Source of the DNA: Candidatus Atribacteria bacterium
Lineage (GTDB): Bacteria > Atribacterota > JS1 > SB-45 > 34-128
Length of the DNA: 55,659 bases
Reading direction: 5' to 3'
NCBI GenBank assembly: GCA_003451675.1
Contig: DMCY01000075.1
Location: 1-55,659 of the forward strand
Shown: positions 1 to 8,333 of the stretch, one piece after another
Layout: each line of letters starts with the position of its first letter
Numbering within the stretch: the first letter of the stretch is position 1
Notes under the pieces: model-generated
Told to the model about the DNA's origin: nothing
The model's input: only the letters and a program-made list of their open reading frames with translations
Databases searched by the model: none
Position numbers and translations under genes: made by a program

Positions 1-49
1 AGAGTTTTCTGAAAGGCACAATTTACTAGTTTTATGAGGTGATTTAAAG

Positions 50-1123
50 ATGGCAAAGGATTATAAAATATTAGTGATAAATCCCGGTTCTACTTCCACT
101 AAAGTAGCATTATTTTCTAATAAACAATTACTATTTGATAAAAAGATCGAGCATAGTAGCGAGGAATTATCCGTTTTTCATAAAATTATTGACCAATATG
201 AATTTCGATTAGATATAATTTTAAGTTTTTTAAAAGAAAAAGGAATTGACCATTCTGTTCTCGATGCGGTAGTGGGTAGGGGAGGATTATTAAAACCTAT
301 TGCTAGTGGTACTTACCGAGTGAATGACAAAATGTTAGAGGATCTTCGTAAGGGAGTAAGCGGAGAACATGCCGCTAATTTAGGGGGATTACTTGCCCAT
401 GGAATTACTGAGAGGCTATCTATCCCTTCTTATATAGTTGATCCGGTAGTAATTGATGAGATGAAACCTGTTGCCAGGGTTTCAGGTATGCCGGAGATTC
501 CGCGAATTAGTATACTCCATGCCTTAAATCAGAAAGCAGTTGCGCGAAAAGCAGCATTAGATTTAGGTAAAGATTATGAGAAAGTAAATTTTATTATAGC
601 CCATTTAGGTGGAGGAATTTCGGTAGGAGTTCATTGTAAAGGAAATGTTATTGATGTCAATAATGCTCTTAATGGAGAAGGACCTTTTACCCCGGAAAGA
701 AGCGGCGGAGTGCCTGTAGGTGCCCTGGTAGAGCTTTGTTTTTCCGGTAAATTTACCAAAAATGAGATTATGAAAAGGATAAAAGGTAAAGGTGGATTGG
801 TAGCTTATTTAAACACTAATGATGTCAGAGAAGTAGTGAAGAGGATTAAGCAGGGAGATAAAAAAGCAAAATTAATTTTAGAGGCCATGGCTTACCAAGT
901 AGCCAAAGAGATTGGAGCAGGAGCTACGGTATTAAAAGGTCAAATAGATGCTATTATTTTAACCGGGGGGATAGCCTATGATAATGAATTTGTTAATATG
1001 GTAAAAGATAGGGTAAGTTTTATATCTTTAGTTATGATCTATCCGGGTGAAGAGGAGATGCTGGCTTTATGCGATGGTGCTTTAAGAGTTCTAAAGGGAG
1101 AAGAGGCGGAAAAAGTATATTGA
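50..1123 (+). CDS. buk: Butyrate kinase
   Basis: A 357-aa acetate/butyrate kinase-family protein that makes ATP from an acyl phosphate (butyryl- or branched acyl-phosphate) in the cytoplasm. Seen: the ASKHA phosphate-1 motif INPGSTSTKVALF at residues 10-22, an HLGGGISVG phosphate-2 segment near residues 184-192, and a C-terminal LTGGIAYD adenosine-site motif. The length is normal for Buk. The start is ATG with GAGGTG seven bases upstream. It is the first complete gene of a run that continues with an NTPase and a 2-oxoacid:ferredoxin oxidoreductase, so it probably recovers ATP from the acyl-CoA produced by that oxidoreductase through a phosphotransacylase outside the window. Substrate chain length cannot be read from the sequence; a branched-chain carboxylate kinase is the alternative. 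Confidence 0.93.
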   Translation: MAKDYKILVINPGSTSTKVALFSNKQLLFDKKIEHSSEELSVFHKIIDQYEFRLDIILSFLKEKGIDHSVLDAVVGRGGLLKPIASGTYRVNDKMLEDLRKGVSGEHAANLGGLLAHGITERLSIPSYIVDPVVIDEMKPVARVSGMPEIPRISILHALNQKAVARKAALDLGKDYEKVNFIIAHLGGGISVGVHCKGNVIDVNNALNGEGPFTPERSGGVPVGALVELCFSGKFTKNEIMKRIKGKGGLVAYLNTNDVREVVKRIKQGDKKAKLILEAMAYQVAKEIGAGATVLKGQIDAIILTGGIAYDNEFVNMVKDRVSFISLVMIYPGEEEMLALCDGALRVLKGEEAEKVY

Positions 1124-1788
1124 ACAAACAGATAAAGATATTTGTAGGAGGTTTTGGAAGCGGAAAAACAGAAGTTGCTATTAATTATTCAATATATTGT
1201 AGAAAAAGTCACACCAAAGTTGCTATTGTAGATTTAGATATTGTCAATCCTTATTTTAGGACTCGAGAAACAAGAAATGCTTTAAATCTCAAAGGCGTGA
1301 AAGTAATTTCTCCTGAAGGAAAGATGGCTTATGCTGATTTACCTCTAATTTCTCCAGAGATAAAAGGTTTAATCCAGAATTCTAACTATCATTTGATTCT
1401 TGATGTGGGTGGGGATGATATAGGGTCTGTTGTTTTAGGTAATTTTAGAAATATTATTCAAAATTATGACTATGAAATGTTATTGGTAGTAAATTCTTAT
1501 CGTCCTTTTACCCAAAGTGTACATCAAATTGAACAGATGGCCCAAGAAATAAAAAATACATCTCGATTAAAAATTAGCGGAATTGTGAGTAATCCGAATT
1601 TAAGCAGCCAAACCGATGAAGAAACAATTAAAAAAGGACACATTGTGATAAAACAGGCAGCACTAAAGCTAAACCTACCTATTAGATTTATCTGTATAGA
1701 TAAACGATTCTCTCAAAAAATTAAATCGGCAAATTTAGATGAACCAGTATTTTATATAGAGCGGTTTATGCACTTACCGTGGAATTAA
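1120..1788 (+). CDS. P-loop NTPase (CobQ/MinD-like)
   Basis: A 222-aa cytoplasmic P-loop protein. Seen: Walker A GGFGSGKTEVA at residues 10-20, then VAIVDLDIVNPYF (residues about 31-43), a MinD/CobQ-like 'DxDxxNP' element, and ILDVGGDD later on. I choose TTG at 1120, which overlaps the buk stop (TTGA) and follows a GGGAG-type ribosome site; a longer frame from 1069 would run 50 bases into buk. The overlap implies translational coupling with buk. Family knowledge: such NTPases handle carboxylates or metal centres. The position between buk and the ferredoxin oxidoreductase suggests a role in maturing or supporting that enzyme (inference). The exact function is unknown. Confidence 0.75.
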   Translation: MNKQIKIFVGGFGSGKTEVAINYSIYCRKSHTKVAIVDLDIVNPYFRTRETRNALNLKGVKVISPEGKMAYADLPLISPEIKGLIQNSNYHLILDVGGDDIGSVVLGNFRNIIQNYDYEMLLVVNSYRPFTQSVHQIEQMAQEIKNTSRLKISGIVSNPNLSSQTDEETIKKGHIVIKQAALKLNLPIRFICIDKRFSQKIKSANLDEPVFYIERFMHLPWN

Positions 1789-1816
1789 TTTTAAAAAGGA
1801 GGAAGACGCAAAAAAT

Positions 1817-2020
1817 ATGGCAAAAATTGTTATAGATGAAGAAAGATGTAAAGGATGCGAATTATGCCTGGCAGCTTGTCCTAAACATATTATTGTTATG
1901 GCCGAACATTTTAATAAAAAAGGCTATCATCCAGCTAAACAGATTAATCCAGAACAATGTACCGGTTGTGCTTTTTGTGCTATGACCTGTCCGGATGTTG
2001 CCATTGAAGTATTTAAATAA
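1817..2020 (+). CDS. 2-oxoacid:ferredoxin oxidoreductase, delta (ferredoxin) subunit
   Basis: A 67-aa 2[4Fe-4S] ferredoxin. Two CxxCxxCxxxCP clusters are visible: CKGCELCLAACP at residues 11-22 and CTGCAFCAMTCP at 48-59. A strong AAAAGGAGGAAG site precedes the ATG. It takes electrons from the thiamine-diphosphate catalytic subunits and passes them to free ferredoxin. Gene order delta-alpha-beta-gamma with the three following genes matches Vor/Kor-type enzymes, although a 213-bp gap containing a palindromic repeat separates it from the alpha gene. Confidence 0.9.
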   Translation: MAKIVIDEERCKGCELCLAACPKHIIVMAEHFNKKGYHPAKQINPEQCTGCAFCAMTCPDVAIEVFK

Positions 2021-2071
2021 ATTAGTCGTTAGTGGATAAACCTAGCGTGGAGCGTATATATTGGTTATATG

Positions 2072-2194
2072 GTTAGTTGGTTAATTAGTTACCTGGTTAG
2101 CTGGTTAAAAAATGCAAGAGATAGTAAAGAAGGGGTACGGATGCATCGTTCCCTATTTCTTTCTTTCGTTTTCTGAACTAATTAACCAACTAAC
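2072..2194. repeat. Palindromic (MITE-like) intergenic insertion
   Basis: A perfect 19-bp inverted repeat (2072-2090 with 2176-2194, GTTAGTTGGTTAATTAGTT) encloses about 85 bp with a second, imperfect inverted repeat around GATGCATCG near 2150. It lies in the 213-bp gap between the ferredoxin gene and vorB and carries no gene. The same GGTTAGYTRGTTAA words recur near 6671. It looks like a small non-autonomous palindromic element; it could alternatively act as an RNA-processing or partial-termination hairpin within the operon. Confidence 0.6.
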
Positions 2195-2233
2195 TATTCT
2201 ATACAATTAAATTATTATTAAGGAGGCTGAAAA

Positions 2234-3298
2234 ATGGGAAAAAAAGTATTGATGAAGGGAAATGAGGCTATCGGAGAAGCGGCAATCCGTGCTGGTTGTC
2301 GATTTTATTTCGGTTATCCGATAACTCCCCAAAGTGAGCTAACTGCCTATATGGCTAAGAAGCTATTAAAGATGAAAGAAGCTGCTTTCGTACAAGCCGA
2401 AAGTGAAATTGCAGCTATTAATATGGTCTATGGAGCTGCTGCTACCGGAGCAAGAGCTATGACCTCTTCCTCAAGTCCGGGAATAAGTTTAAAACAAGAG
2501 GGAATTTCATATATTACTCTTGCAGAATTACCTTGTGTAGTGGTTAATATTCAAAGAGGAGGACCTGGTCTGGGAACTATTCAACCTGCTCAAGGTGATT
2601 ACTTTCAGGCAACTAAAGGAGGAGGACACGGTGATTATCATTTAATAGTATTAGCTCCTTCCTCAGTACAGGAATTAGTTGACTTAACCATAGATGCTTT
2701 TGATTTAGCGGATAAATATCGTAATCCGGCAATGATATTAGGTGACGGACTTTTGGGTCAGATGATGGAAGCAGTGGAATTTAAAGGACGTCCTAAAGTT
2801 GATCTTCCGGATAAAAGTGGCTGGGCCATAACTGGAAATAAAGGTAGGAAATCCCGCCATATTGTTCCCTTCGATTTAGATCCCTTTGTTTTGGAAAAAT
2901 GGAACAATAATTTAGGTGAAAAATATAAAAAGCTTAAAGAAAAAGAGGTTCGATACGAAGCGGTAAGTACGGAAAATGCTGAATTGATAATAGTTGCTTA
3001 CGGGACAGTTGCCCGAATTGTAAAAACTGTAATTGATAAAGCCAAAAAAGAGGGGATTAATATTGGATTGATTAGACCAATTACCTTATTCCCCTTCCCG
3101 GAAAAGATAATAGCTGAGACTGCCGAGAAGACAAAGAAATTTTTAACAGTGGAAATGAGTATGGGACAGATGGTAGAAGATGTTAAATTAGCAGCAAATG
3201 GAAAAGCAGAAGTCAATTTCTATGGCCGAACTGGTGGAGTGATACCTTCTCCAGTAGAAATTTTAGAAGAAGTAAAAAATATTTGTAAGATTAACTAA
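2234..3298 (+). CDS. vorB: 2-oxoacid:ferredoxin oxidoreductase alpha subunit (VorB-type)
   Basis: A 354-aa alpha subunit of a 2-ketoisovalerate/2-oxoglutarate:ferredoxin oxidoreductase, which converts 2-oxoacid + CoA to acyl-CoA + CO2 + reduced ferredoxin. Seen: the pyrimidine-binding N-terminal domain with AGCRFYFGYPITPQSE near residues 21-36, QRGGPGLGT near residue 111, and a C-terminal transketolase-like domain beginning around residue 250 (LIIVAYGTVARIV). AAGGAGGCTGAAAA precedes the ATG. It is followed by beta and gamma subunits. Substrate preference (branched chain versus 2-oxoglutarate) is inferred from neighbouring buk and is not certain. Confidence 0.88.
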   Translation: MGKKVLMKGNEAIGEAAIRAGCRFYFGYPITPQSELTAYMAKKLLKMKEAAFVQAESEIAAINMVYGAAATGARAMTSSSSPGISLKQEGISYITLAELPCVVVNIQRGGPGLGTIQPAQGDYFQATKGGGHGDYHLIVLAPSSVQELVDLTIDAFDLADKYRNPAMILGDGLLGQMMEAVEFKGRPKVDLPDKSGWAITGNKGRKSRHIVPFDLDPFVLEKWNNNLGEKYKKLKEKEVRYEAVSTENAELIIVAYGTVARIVKTVIDKAKKEGINIGLIRPITLFPFPEKIIAETAEKTKKFLTVEMSMGQMVEDVKLAANGKAEVNFYGRTGGVIPSPVEILEEVKNICKIN

Positions 3299-3334
3299 TC
3301 ATATTTATAGTTTTTTGGAGGTGTATTAGATATC

Positions 3335-4081
3335 ATGAAGAAAGTATTTGGACGACCAGCATCCTTAACTAATCTTCCTTTTACATATTGTCCTGGATGT
3401 CACCATGGTATTGCTCATCGATTGGTAGCTGAGGTTTTAGATGAATTTGGGGTTAAAGAAAATACTATAGGAATTTGTCCGGTAGGATGTTCAGTCTTTG
3501 CTTACCTATTCTTTGATGTTGATATGGTATGTGCAGCACACGGAAGAGCTCCGGCGACTGCTACGGGGGTTAAAAGGTCAAGACCAGATTCAATTGTATT
3601 TACTTATCAAGGTGACGGAGATTTGGCTTCGATTGGTACCGCAGAAATAGTACATGCTGCTAACCGGGGTGAAAATATTACTGTTATTTTTATAAACAAT
3701 GCTATTTACGGGATGACCGGGGGGCAGATGGCCCCCACTACTTTAGTCGGTCAAATAACCCAAACCTCTCCCTACGGAAGAGACCCCAAGACTATGGGTT
3801 ATCCCATTAAAATGGCTGAAATGTTATCTACCCTTAAGAGGGCTGCTTATATTTCTCGAGTAGCTTTAAACAAACCGGCAAATATAATAAAAGCCAAAAA
3901 ATCAATCAAAAAAGCATTCCAAGTTCAATTAGATAAAAAAGGCTTCTCTCTAGTAGAGGTTTTATCTACCTGTCCTACCAATTGGGGTTTAAGTCCGGTT
4001 GAAGCTTCAAAATGGTTAGAAGAAAATATGATTCCTTATTATCCTTTAGGTGAATTTAAAGTTCCTGAGGAGGTGGCATAG
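3335..4081 (+). CDS. 2-oxoacid:ferredoxin oxidoreductase beta subunit (TPP-binding)
   Basis: A 248-aa catalytic subunit that binds thiamine diphosphate and a proximal Fe-S cluster. Seen: CPGCHHG at residues 19-25, a further pair of cysteines near residues 47-52 (CPVGCS), the TPP/Mg motif GDGDLASIG around residues 92-100 and NNAIYGMTGGQ around residue 121. A TTTTTTGGAGGTG site lies upstream. The stop codon TAG abuts the ATG of the gamma gene with no spacing, so the two are translationally coupled. The length is typical for KorB/VorA-type subunits. Confidence 0.9.
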   Translation: MKKVFGRPASLTNLPFTYCPGCHHGIAHRLVAEVLDEFGVKENTIGICPVGCSVFAYLFFDVDMVCAAHGRAPATATGVKRSRPDSIVFTYQGDGDLASIGTAEIVHAANRGENITVIFINNAIYGMTGGQMAPTTLVGQITQTSPYGRDPKTMGYPIKMAEMLSTLKRAAYISRVALNKPANIIKAKKSIKKAFQVQLDKKGFSLVEVLSTCPTNWGLSPVEASKWLEENMIPYYPLGEFKVPEEVA

Positions 4082-4621
4082 ATGTTAGAAGAAGTTGTCA
4101 TTGCTGGATTTGGCGGACAAGGAGTAATGTTGATGGGTAGATTGTTAGCTTATGCTGGAATGTTAGAAGGGAAAAAAGTTGCCTGGATGCCTTCCTATGG
4201 TCCAGAGATGAGAGGGGGCACAGCTAATTGTACAGTAATAATTTCTTCAGAAGAAATTGCTTCTCCGGTTGTACCACATCCTAAATCTATTATTGCCATG
4301 AATAAGCCCTCTTTAGATAAATTTGAAGAGACTGTTCAGAAAGACGGCTTGATTGTGGTAAACAGTTCTTTGATAGAGCAGAAGGTAAACAGAGATGATG
4401 TTTCTATAGTTAAAGTTCCCTCAAATGATATTGCGAATGAGTTAGGAAATACTAAAGTAGCCAATATGGTGGTTTTAGGTGCTTATGTTAAAAAAACAGG
4501 AGTAGTAAAACTAGAAACCATATTTAAGGTTTTAGAGAAAACTCTAACCGGGCCCAAACAAAAATTGATAGATTTAAATAAGAAAGCTTTGAAACAAGGG
4601 GCAGAATTAGTAAAAGAGTGA
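4082..4621 (+). CDS. 2-oxoacid:ferredoxin oxidoreductase gamma subunit
   Basis: A 179-aa gamma subunit. Seen: the N-terminal nucleotide-fold motif [14 protein letters not shown] at residues 7-20 and the family signature [14 protein letters not shown] around residues 38-51. It starts directly after the beta stop codon; the ribosome site GAGGTGG lies inside the end of the beta gene. It completes the delta-alpha-beta-gamma set. It is probably the last gene of the operon, since a hairpin with a T run follows in the next intergenic region. Confidence 0.9.
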   Translation: MLEEVVIAGFGGQGVMLMGRLLAYAGMLEGKKVAWMPSYGPEMRGGTANCTVIISSEEIASPVVPHPKSIIAMNKPSLDKFEETVQKDGLIVVNSSLIEQKVNRDDVSIVKVPSNDIANELGNTKVANMVVLGAYVKKTGVVKLETIFKVLEKTLTGPKQKLIDLNKKALKQGAELVKE

Positions 4622-4771
4622 TAAAAATAGTTTAATAGTGTATGGACGATGTGTATTAACTATTCTGGATAGAAGTGCATCGCCCCTGTTAAAACTAAAA
4701 ACCTTGAGCGAAAAACGAAAAGCCATAATTTAAAACTCAAAACTTTTTAATAAAGGATTGCTATTAATGTA

Positions 4772-4800
4772 GGGGGCGGATTTATCCTCCCCGTATTTTT
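4772..4800 (+). terminator. Rho-independent terminator of the vor operon
   Basis: A GGGG/GGAT stem (4773-4781 with 4784-4792, one unpaired C/T position) with a two-base loop, followed by GTATTTTTTTCTT. It lies 150 bp after the gamma-subunit stop and 75 bp before the next gene. The preceding part of this 254-bp gap holds an imperfect repeat with GATG...CATCGCCCC and nothing coding. Confidence 0.65.
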
Positions 4801-4875
4801 TTCTTGCATGATAAACGCTACCTGTTATATACTAAAATACGCAATATGATATACCAAAAAGAAAGGGGATAATTA

Positions 4876-6003
4876 ATGGTTAATAAAAAAAGATTGATAG
4901 AAAGTTTTATGGAATTAGTTAAAATAGACAGCATTTCCAGGGAGGAGAGGAATCTGGCTGACTTTTTAGTAGAAAAATTAGAAGATTTAGGATTAGAGGT
5001 TATGGTTGATCAAGCTGGTGAAAAGGTAAAATCTAATAGCGGTAATATAATAGCTCGTTTAAAGGGAAGTACAGATAAAGCTATTCCTATTATGTTTTCC
5101 GCTCATATGGATACAGTTGTCCCGGGGGAAAACATTAATCCCCTTTGCGATGGAGAAAAGATAGTAAGCGATGGAAAAACAATTTTAGGAGCAGACGATA
5201 AGGCAGCAATTGCCGCTTTATTAGAATCACTGCATATTATTAAGGAAGAAAATATTTCACACGGTGACATAGAGATTGTATTTACTATCTGTGAAGAAGT
5301 AGGTTTACATGGAGCAAAGAATTTAGATATTTCCGATTTAAATGCCCAGATGGCTTTTGTTTTAGATTGCGGAGGACAGGTAGGAGAGATTATTAGTGCA
5401 GCCCCCTCTCAGAATTCTCTGAAAATTATTATTTATGGAAAATCTGCCCATGCAGGTTCAAATCCCGAAGAAGGGATTAATGCTATTCAGGTAGCCGGAT
5501 TTGTCCTTTCCCGGATGAAGTTAGGTCGAATAGATGAAGAGACTACGGCTAATATTGGAGTTATTTCCGGTGGCAAAGCTACTAATATTGTTCCTGATAA
5601 GGTAACATTAGAAGGAGAAGTTAGAAGCAGAAACGAAGAAAAATTAGAAAAATATACTAAGAAATTAAAACAGATAGCCGAAGATACTGCTCAGGAATTT
5701 AAAGCAAAAGCAGAAGTAAAAATTAATAGGGAGTACTATTGCTACAATTTATCTACCGATGACCAGGTAGTTAAAATAGCGATAAAAGCGGCAAAAGATA
5801 TGGGATTAGAACCGCTATTATATCCCAGTGGAGGGGGGAGTGATGCCAACGTATTTAATAAAAAAGGTTTCCTCTCAGTCAATTTAGCTATAGGGATGGA
5901 GAAGGTTCATACGGTTGATGAATATATTCTTGTTGAAAATTTAAGAAATACAGTGGAATATGTTTTATCTATTATAAATACTGTAGCCTCAGGAGAAAAT
6001 TAA
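4876..6003 (+). CDS. M20/M25/M40 family metallopeptidase (PepT-like)
   Basis: A 375-aa cytosolic di-zinc aminopeptidase-like enzyme. Seen: FSAHMDTVVPG near residue 74 (first metal ligand region), ADDKAAIAAL near 112 (bridging Asp), CEEVGLHGAKN near 139 (catalytic Glu), the dimerisation-domain motif HAGSNPEEGINAI near 192, and the C-terminal GGGSDANVF with a metal-binding His in EKVHTVDEY near 346. AGAAAGGGGATAATTA precedes the ATG. It resembles the 'peptidase T-like' subgroup by length and motif set; the natural peptide substrate is unknown. The next gene starts immediately after the stop, so the two are probably cotranscribed. Confidence 0.88.
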   Translation: MVNKKRLIESFMELVKIDSISREERNLADFLVEKLEDLGLEVMVDQAGEKVKSNSGNIIARLKGSTDKAIPIMFSAHMDTVVPGENINPLCDGEKIVSDGKTILGADDKAAIAALLESLHIIKEENISHGDIEIVFTICEEVGLHGAKNLDISDLNAQMAFVLDCGGQVGEIISAAPSQNSLKIIIYGKSAHAGSNPEEGINAIQVAGFVLSRMKLGRIDEETTANIGVISGGKATNIVPDKVTLEGEVRSRNEEKLEKYTKKLKQIAEDTAQEFKAKAEVKINREYYCYNLSTDDQVVKIAIKAAKDMGLEPLLYPSGGGSDANVFNKKGFLSVNLAIGMEKVHTVDEYILVENLRNTVEYVLSIINTVASGEN

Positions 6004-6549
6004 ATGGCTGAAGAAGATTTTTTAAAAGAAAAAATCTTATCTTCTACTTATATCTATCAGGGGAAAATTATCAATCTTCGTCAGGATAAAGTAAAACTCC
6101 CTGATGGCAGGGAGACTGTCAGAGAAATAGTTGAACATCCCGGGGCAGTAGTTATTTTAGCTATAACAGAAAAAAAAGAGATAGTAATGATCAGACAGTT
6201 CAGAAAACCGGCAGATGAAGTTTTATGGGAACTGCCAGCAGGGAAAGTTGAACCAGGAGAAGATCTGAAAAACTGTGCCCTAAGAGAATTAGAAGAGGAG
6301 ACCGGTCATTATCCCCGGAAGATTAAAAAGCTGATAACTTTTTTCTCGTCCCCCGGTTTTTGTAATGAAAGGCTTACACTCTTTTTAGCGGAAGATTTAG
6401 AGAAAAGAAATAAGAACGAAGATGATGATGAATTTATTCAAGTTAAGAATTTAAAAATAACTGAAGTTTTAAAAATGATAAAGGGAAATATTATCAAAGA
6501 TGCCAAGACTATTATTGGAATATTATTTTTCGTATCTTGTATCTCGTGA
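6004..6549 (+). CDS. NUDIX hydrolase, ADP-ribose pyrophosphatase-like
   Basis: A 181-aa NUDIX enzyme that would hydrolyse ADP-ribose to AMP and ribose 5-phosphate. Seen: a Nudix box beginning GKVEPGEDLKNCALREL and continuing EEETGH (about residues 80-102), preceded by LWELPAG, the usual ADP-ribose subgroup context. The ATG follows the previous stop with no gap. Odd point: the last ~10 residues (GILFFVSCIS) read into a CGTATCTTGTATCTCG repeat that belongs to the intergenic region, so the natural C-terminus appears to have been replaced by a repeat insertion. Confidence 0.88.
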   Translation: MAEEDFLKEKILSSTYIYQGKIINLRQDKVKLPDGRETVREIVEHPGAVVILAITEKKEIVMIRQFRKPADEVLWELPAGKVEPGEDLKNCALRELEEETGHYPRKIKKLITFFSSPGFCNERLTLFLAEDLEKRNKNEDDDEFIQVKNLKITEVLKMIKGNIIKDAKTIIGILFFVSCIS

Positions 6550-6881
6550 ATTGTATCTCGAATAAAATACAGTAACAAGCAATATGTAATGAGTATTAAG
6601 ATTAAATTTCTGAAATTATAAAAACAGGTACTTATTACAGGTTACTTATCACCTGTTACACATTACTTCACTTGCTGGTTAGCTAGTTAAGAAAATAAAA
6701 GATAAAAGTCAGTAGTAAGAAGTCAGGAGTCAGTATTCAGGAATCAGAAACAGTTCTGTCATTGCGAGGAACAAAGTAAGCCTGCCCCGGCGAAGGCAGG
6801 GGAAGCAATCTAAAAATACAACATATAGAGTTTGGCGAATAATGTGCGGGCACGATACATTGCGCCCATAGGGGACAAAAT
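6550..6881. repeat. Intergenic REP/MITE-type repeats
   Basis: A 332-bp gap with no credible gene. It holds direct GTTACTTATTACAGGTTACT-like words (near 6628-6666), the GGTTAGCTAGTTAA word shared with 2072-2194, short AGTCAG-type repeats (6707-6735), and at about 6757-6812 a palindromic REP-like unit beginning GTCATTGCGAGGAAC and ending GAAGCAATCT with an internal CCTGCC...GGCAGG hairpin. A related GTCATTGCGAGGAGC unit is at 17946. The first ~25 bases are CGTATCTTGTATCTCG-type repeat overlapping the NUDIX 3' end. Confidence 0.6.
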
Positions 6882-8105
6882 ATGAAGAAATATTTTATGG
6901 ATTTACATGTGCATATTGGTAGAAGCAATAACGGTGCTCCGGTAAAAATAACTGCTTCCAGAGATTTGACTTTTGCCAACATTGCCCAGGAATGTAAATA
7001 TAGAAAAGGGATTGACATTGTAGGCATTGTTGATTGCGCTTCACCTGAAGTCATCGACGACATTTTCCAATTAATCAACAGTGGAGAAATGAAACCTTTA
7101 AAAGAAGGTGGCTTAATTTATCAGGATAAAGTTACCATTATTTTAGGCTCAGAAATTGAAACTAAAGAAGAAGGTGGAGGACATTCCCATCAGATAGCCT
7201 ACTTTCCCTATTTTGAGGATATAAAGGAATTTAGCAAGGCATTATCTCTACTGGTTACCAATGTGAGTTTAAGCAGTCAAAATTGTAAAATTAGTGCCCA
7301 GGAAGCCTTTCAAATTATAAATAAAATTGGAGGGATTTTAATCCCCGCCCATGCCTTTACTCCCCATAAAAGTGTCTATGGGAATTGTGTCAGAAGATTA
7401 CCGGAGATATTTAGTAGATCTGTTTTAAAAAAGATTCCAGCTATAGAATTGGGATTAAGTGCTGATACAGAAATTGCCGACCATTTAAAGGAGTTAGCCG
7501 AGTACACCTTTTTAACTAATTCGGATGCTCATTCTTTACCTAAAATTGGTAGGGAATATAATATAATAGAACTGGAGAAGGCAAATTTCAAAGAGATACT
7601 TTTAGCCTTGCAGAGAAAAGAAGGAAGAAAGATAACTGCCAATTACGGTCTTGACCCTAAACTGGGTAAATACCATCGGACTTTTTGTGAAATCTGTAAT
7701 TATACTAGCACCAACAATCCCCCAGTTTATAAGTGCGAAAAATGCGGGAGTGACAAAATAGTAAAAGGCGTTTTTGATCGGATTGTGGAAATCGGTGATT
7801 ACCAACAGTCTATTTCTCCTTCTCATCGTCCGCCTTATTATCACCAGGTTCCTTTAGAATTTGTACCCGGTGTAGGTAAAAAGACCCTGAATAAATTGTT
7901 TGGTTATTTTGGCACTGAAATGAATATACTACACAAAGCTTCTTATCAGGAAATTAGCCAGGTAGTAGGATTTGAGATTGCCCAAAATATAATTTTAGCC
8001 AGAAAGGGGCTTTTAAAATTGAGTCCGGGTGGCGGTGGAAAGTATGGAAAGGTCAAAAAGAAAGAAAAAATCTCCGGGGGTAAAAATTTACAGCTAAATT
8101 TTTAG
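6882..8105 (+). CDS. Endonuclease Q homologue (PHP domain, TIGR00375 family)
   Basis: A 407-aa protein. Seen: an N-terminal PHP phosphoesterase domain with DLHVHIG at residues 7-13, GSEIET near 85, PAHAFTP near 158 and LTNSDAHS near 211; a zinc-binding segment with CEIC and CEKCGSDK between about residues 263 and 288; then FVPGVGKKTLNKL near 329, a helix-hairpin-helix. This order matches EndoQ, which nicks DNA 5' of deaminated or abasic bases. A GGGGACAAAAT site precedes the ATG. EndoQ is common in Thermococcales but patchy in bacteria. A stem-loop with a T run follows. Its role in base repair is known for the family, not shown here. Confidence 0.85.
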   Translation: MKKYFMDLHVHIGRSNNGAPVKITASRDLTFANIAQECKYRKGIDIVGIVDCASPEVIDDIFQLINSGEMKPLKEGGLIYQDKVTIILGSEIETKEEGGGHSHQIAYFPYFEDIKEFSKALSLLVTNVSLSSQNCKISAQEAFQIINKIGGILIPAHAFTPHKSVYGNCVRRLPEIFSRSVLKKIPAIELGLSADTEIADHLKELAEYTFLTNSDAHSLPKIGREYNIIELEKANFKEILLALQRKEGRKITANYGLDPKLGKYHRTFCEICNYTSTNNPPVYKCEKCGSDKIVKGVFDRIVEIGDYQQSISPSHRPPYYHQVPLEFVPGVGKKTLNKLFGYFGTEMNILHKASYQEISQVVGFEIAQNIILARKGLLKLSPGGGGKYGKVKKKEKISGGKNLQLNF

Positions 8106-8154
8106 TTTTATTTTCTGATTTTTTCCCAAAAAAAAATAAAACAAGTTATCTTAA

Positions 8155-8198
8155 ACTAGTTGATTTATATTAAAAATAGTCAACTAGTATTTTTTTTA
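8155..8198 (+). terminator. Rho-independent terminator after EndoQ
   Basis: A perfect 9-bp stem ACTAGTTGA/TCAACTAGT (8155-8163 with 8180-8188) with an A-rich loop, followed by A and eight Ts. It lies 50 bp after the EndoQ stop and before dnaG. Confidence 0.8.
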
Positions 8199-8333
8199 AA
8201 ATATTTTTAAAAAAAAAGAGGAAAATTAAAACTTTTGTAGAATATATTAATACGAAGACAAATTTAGGAGTTTTAAAAAAGAAAATATTTAATCGATTAT
8301 ACCGAACGATAATAATTTGTAGGTGATTTATAT

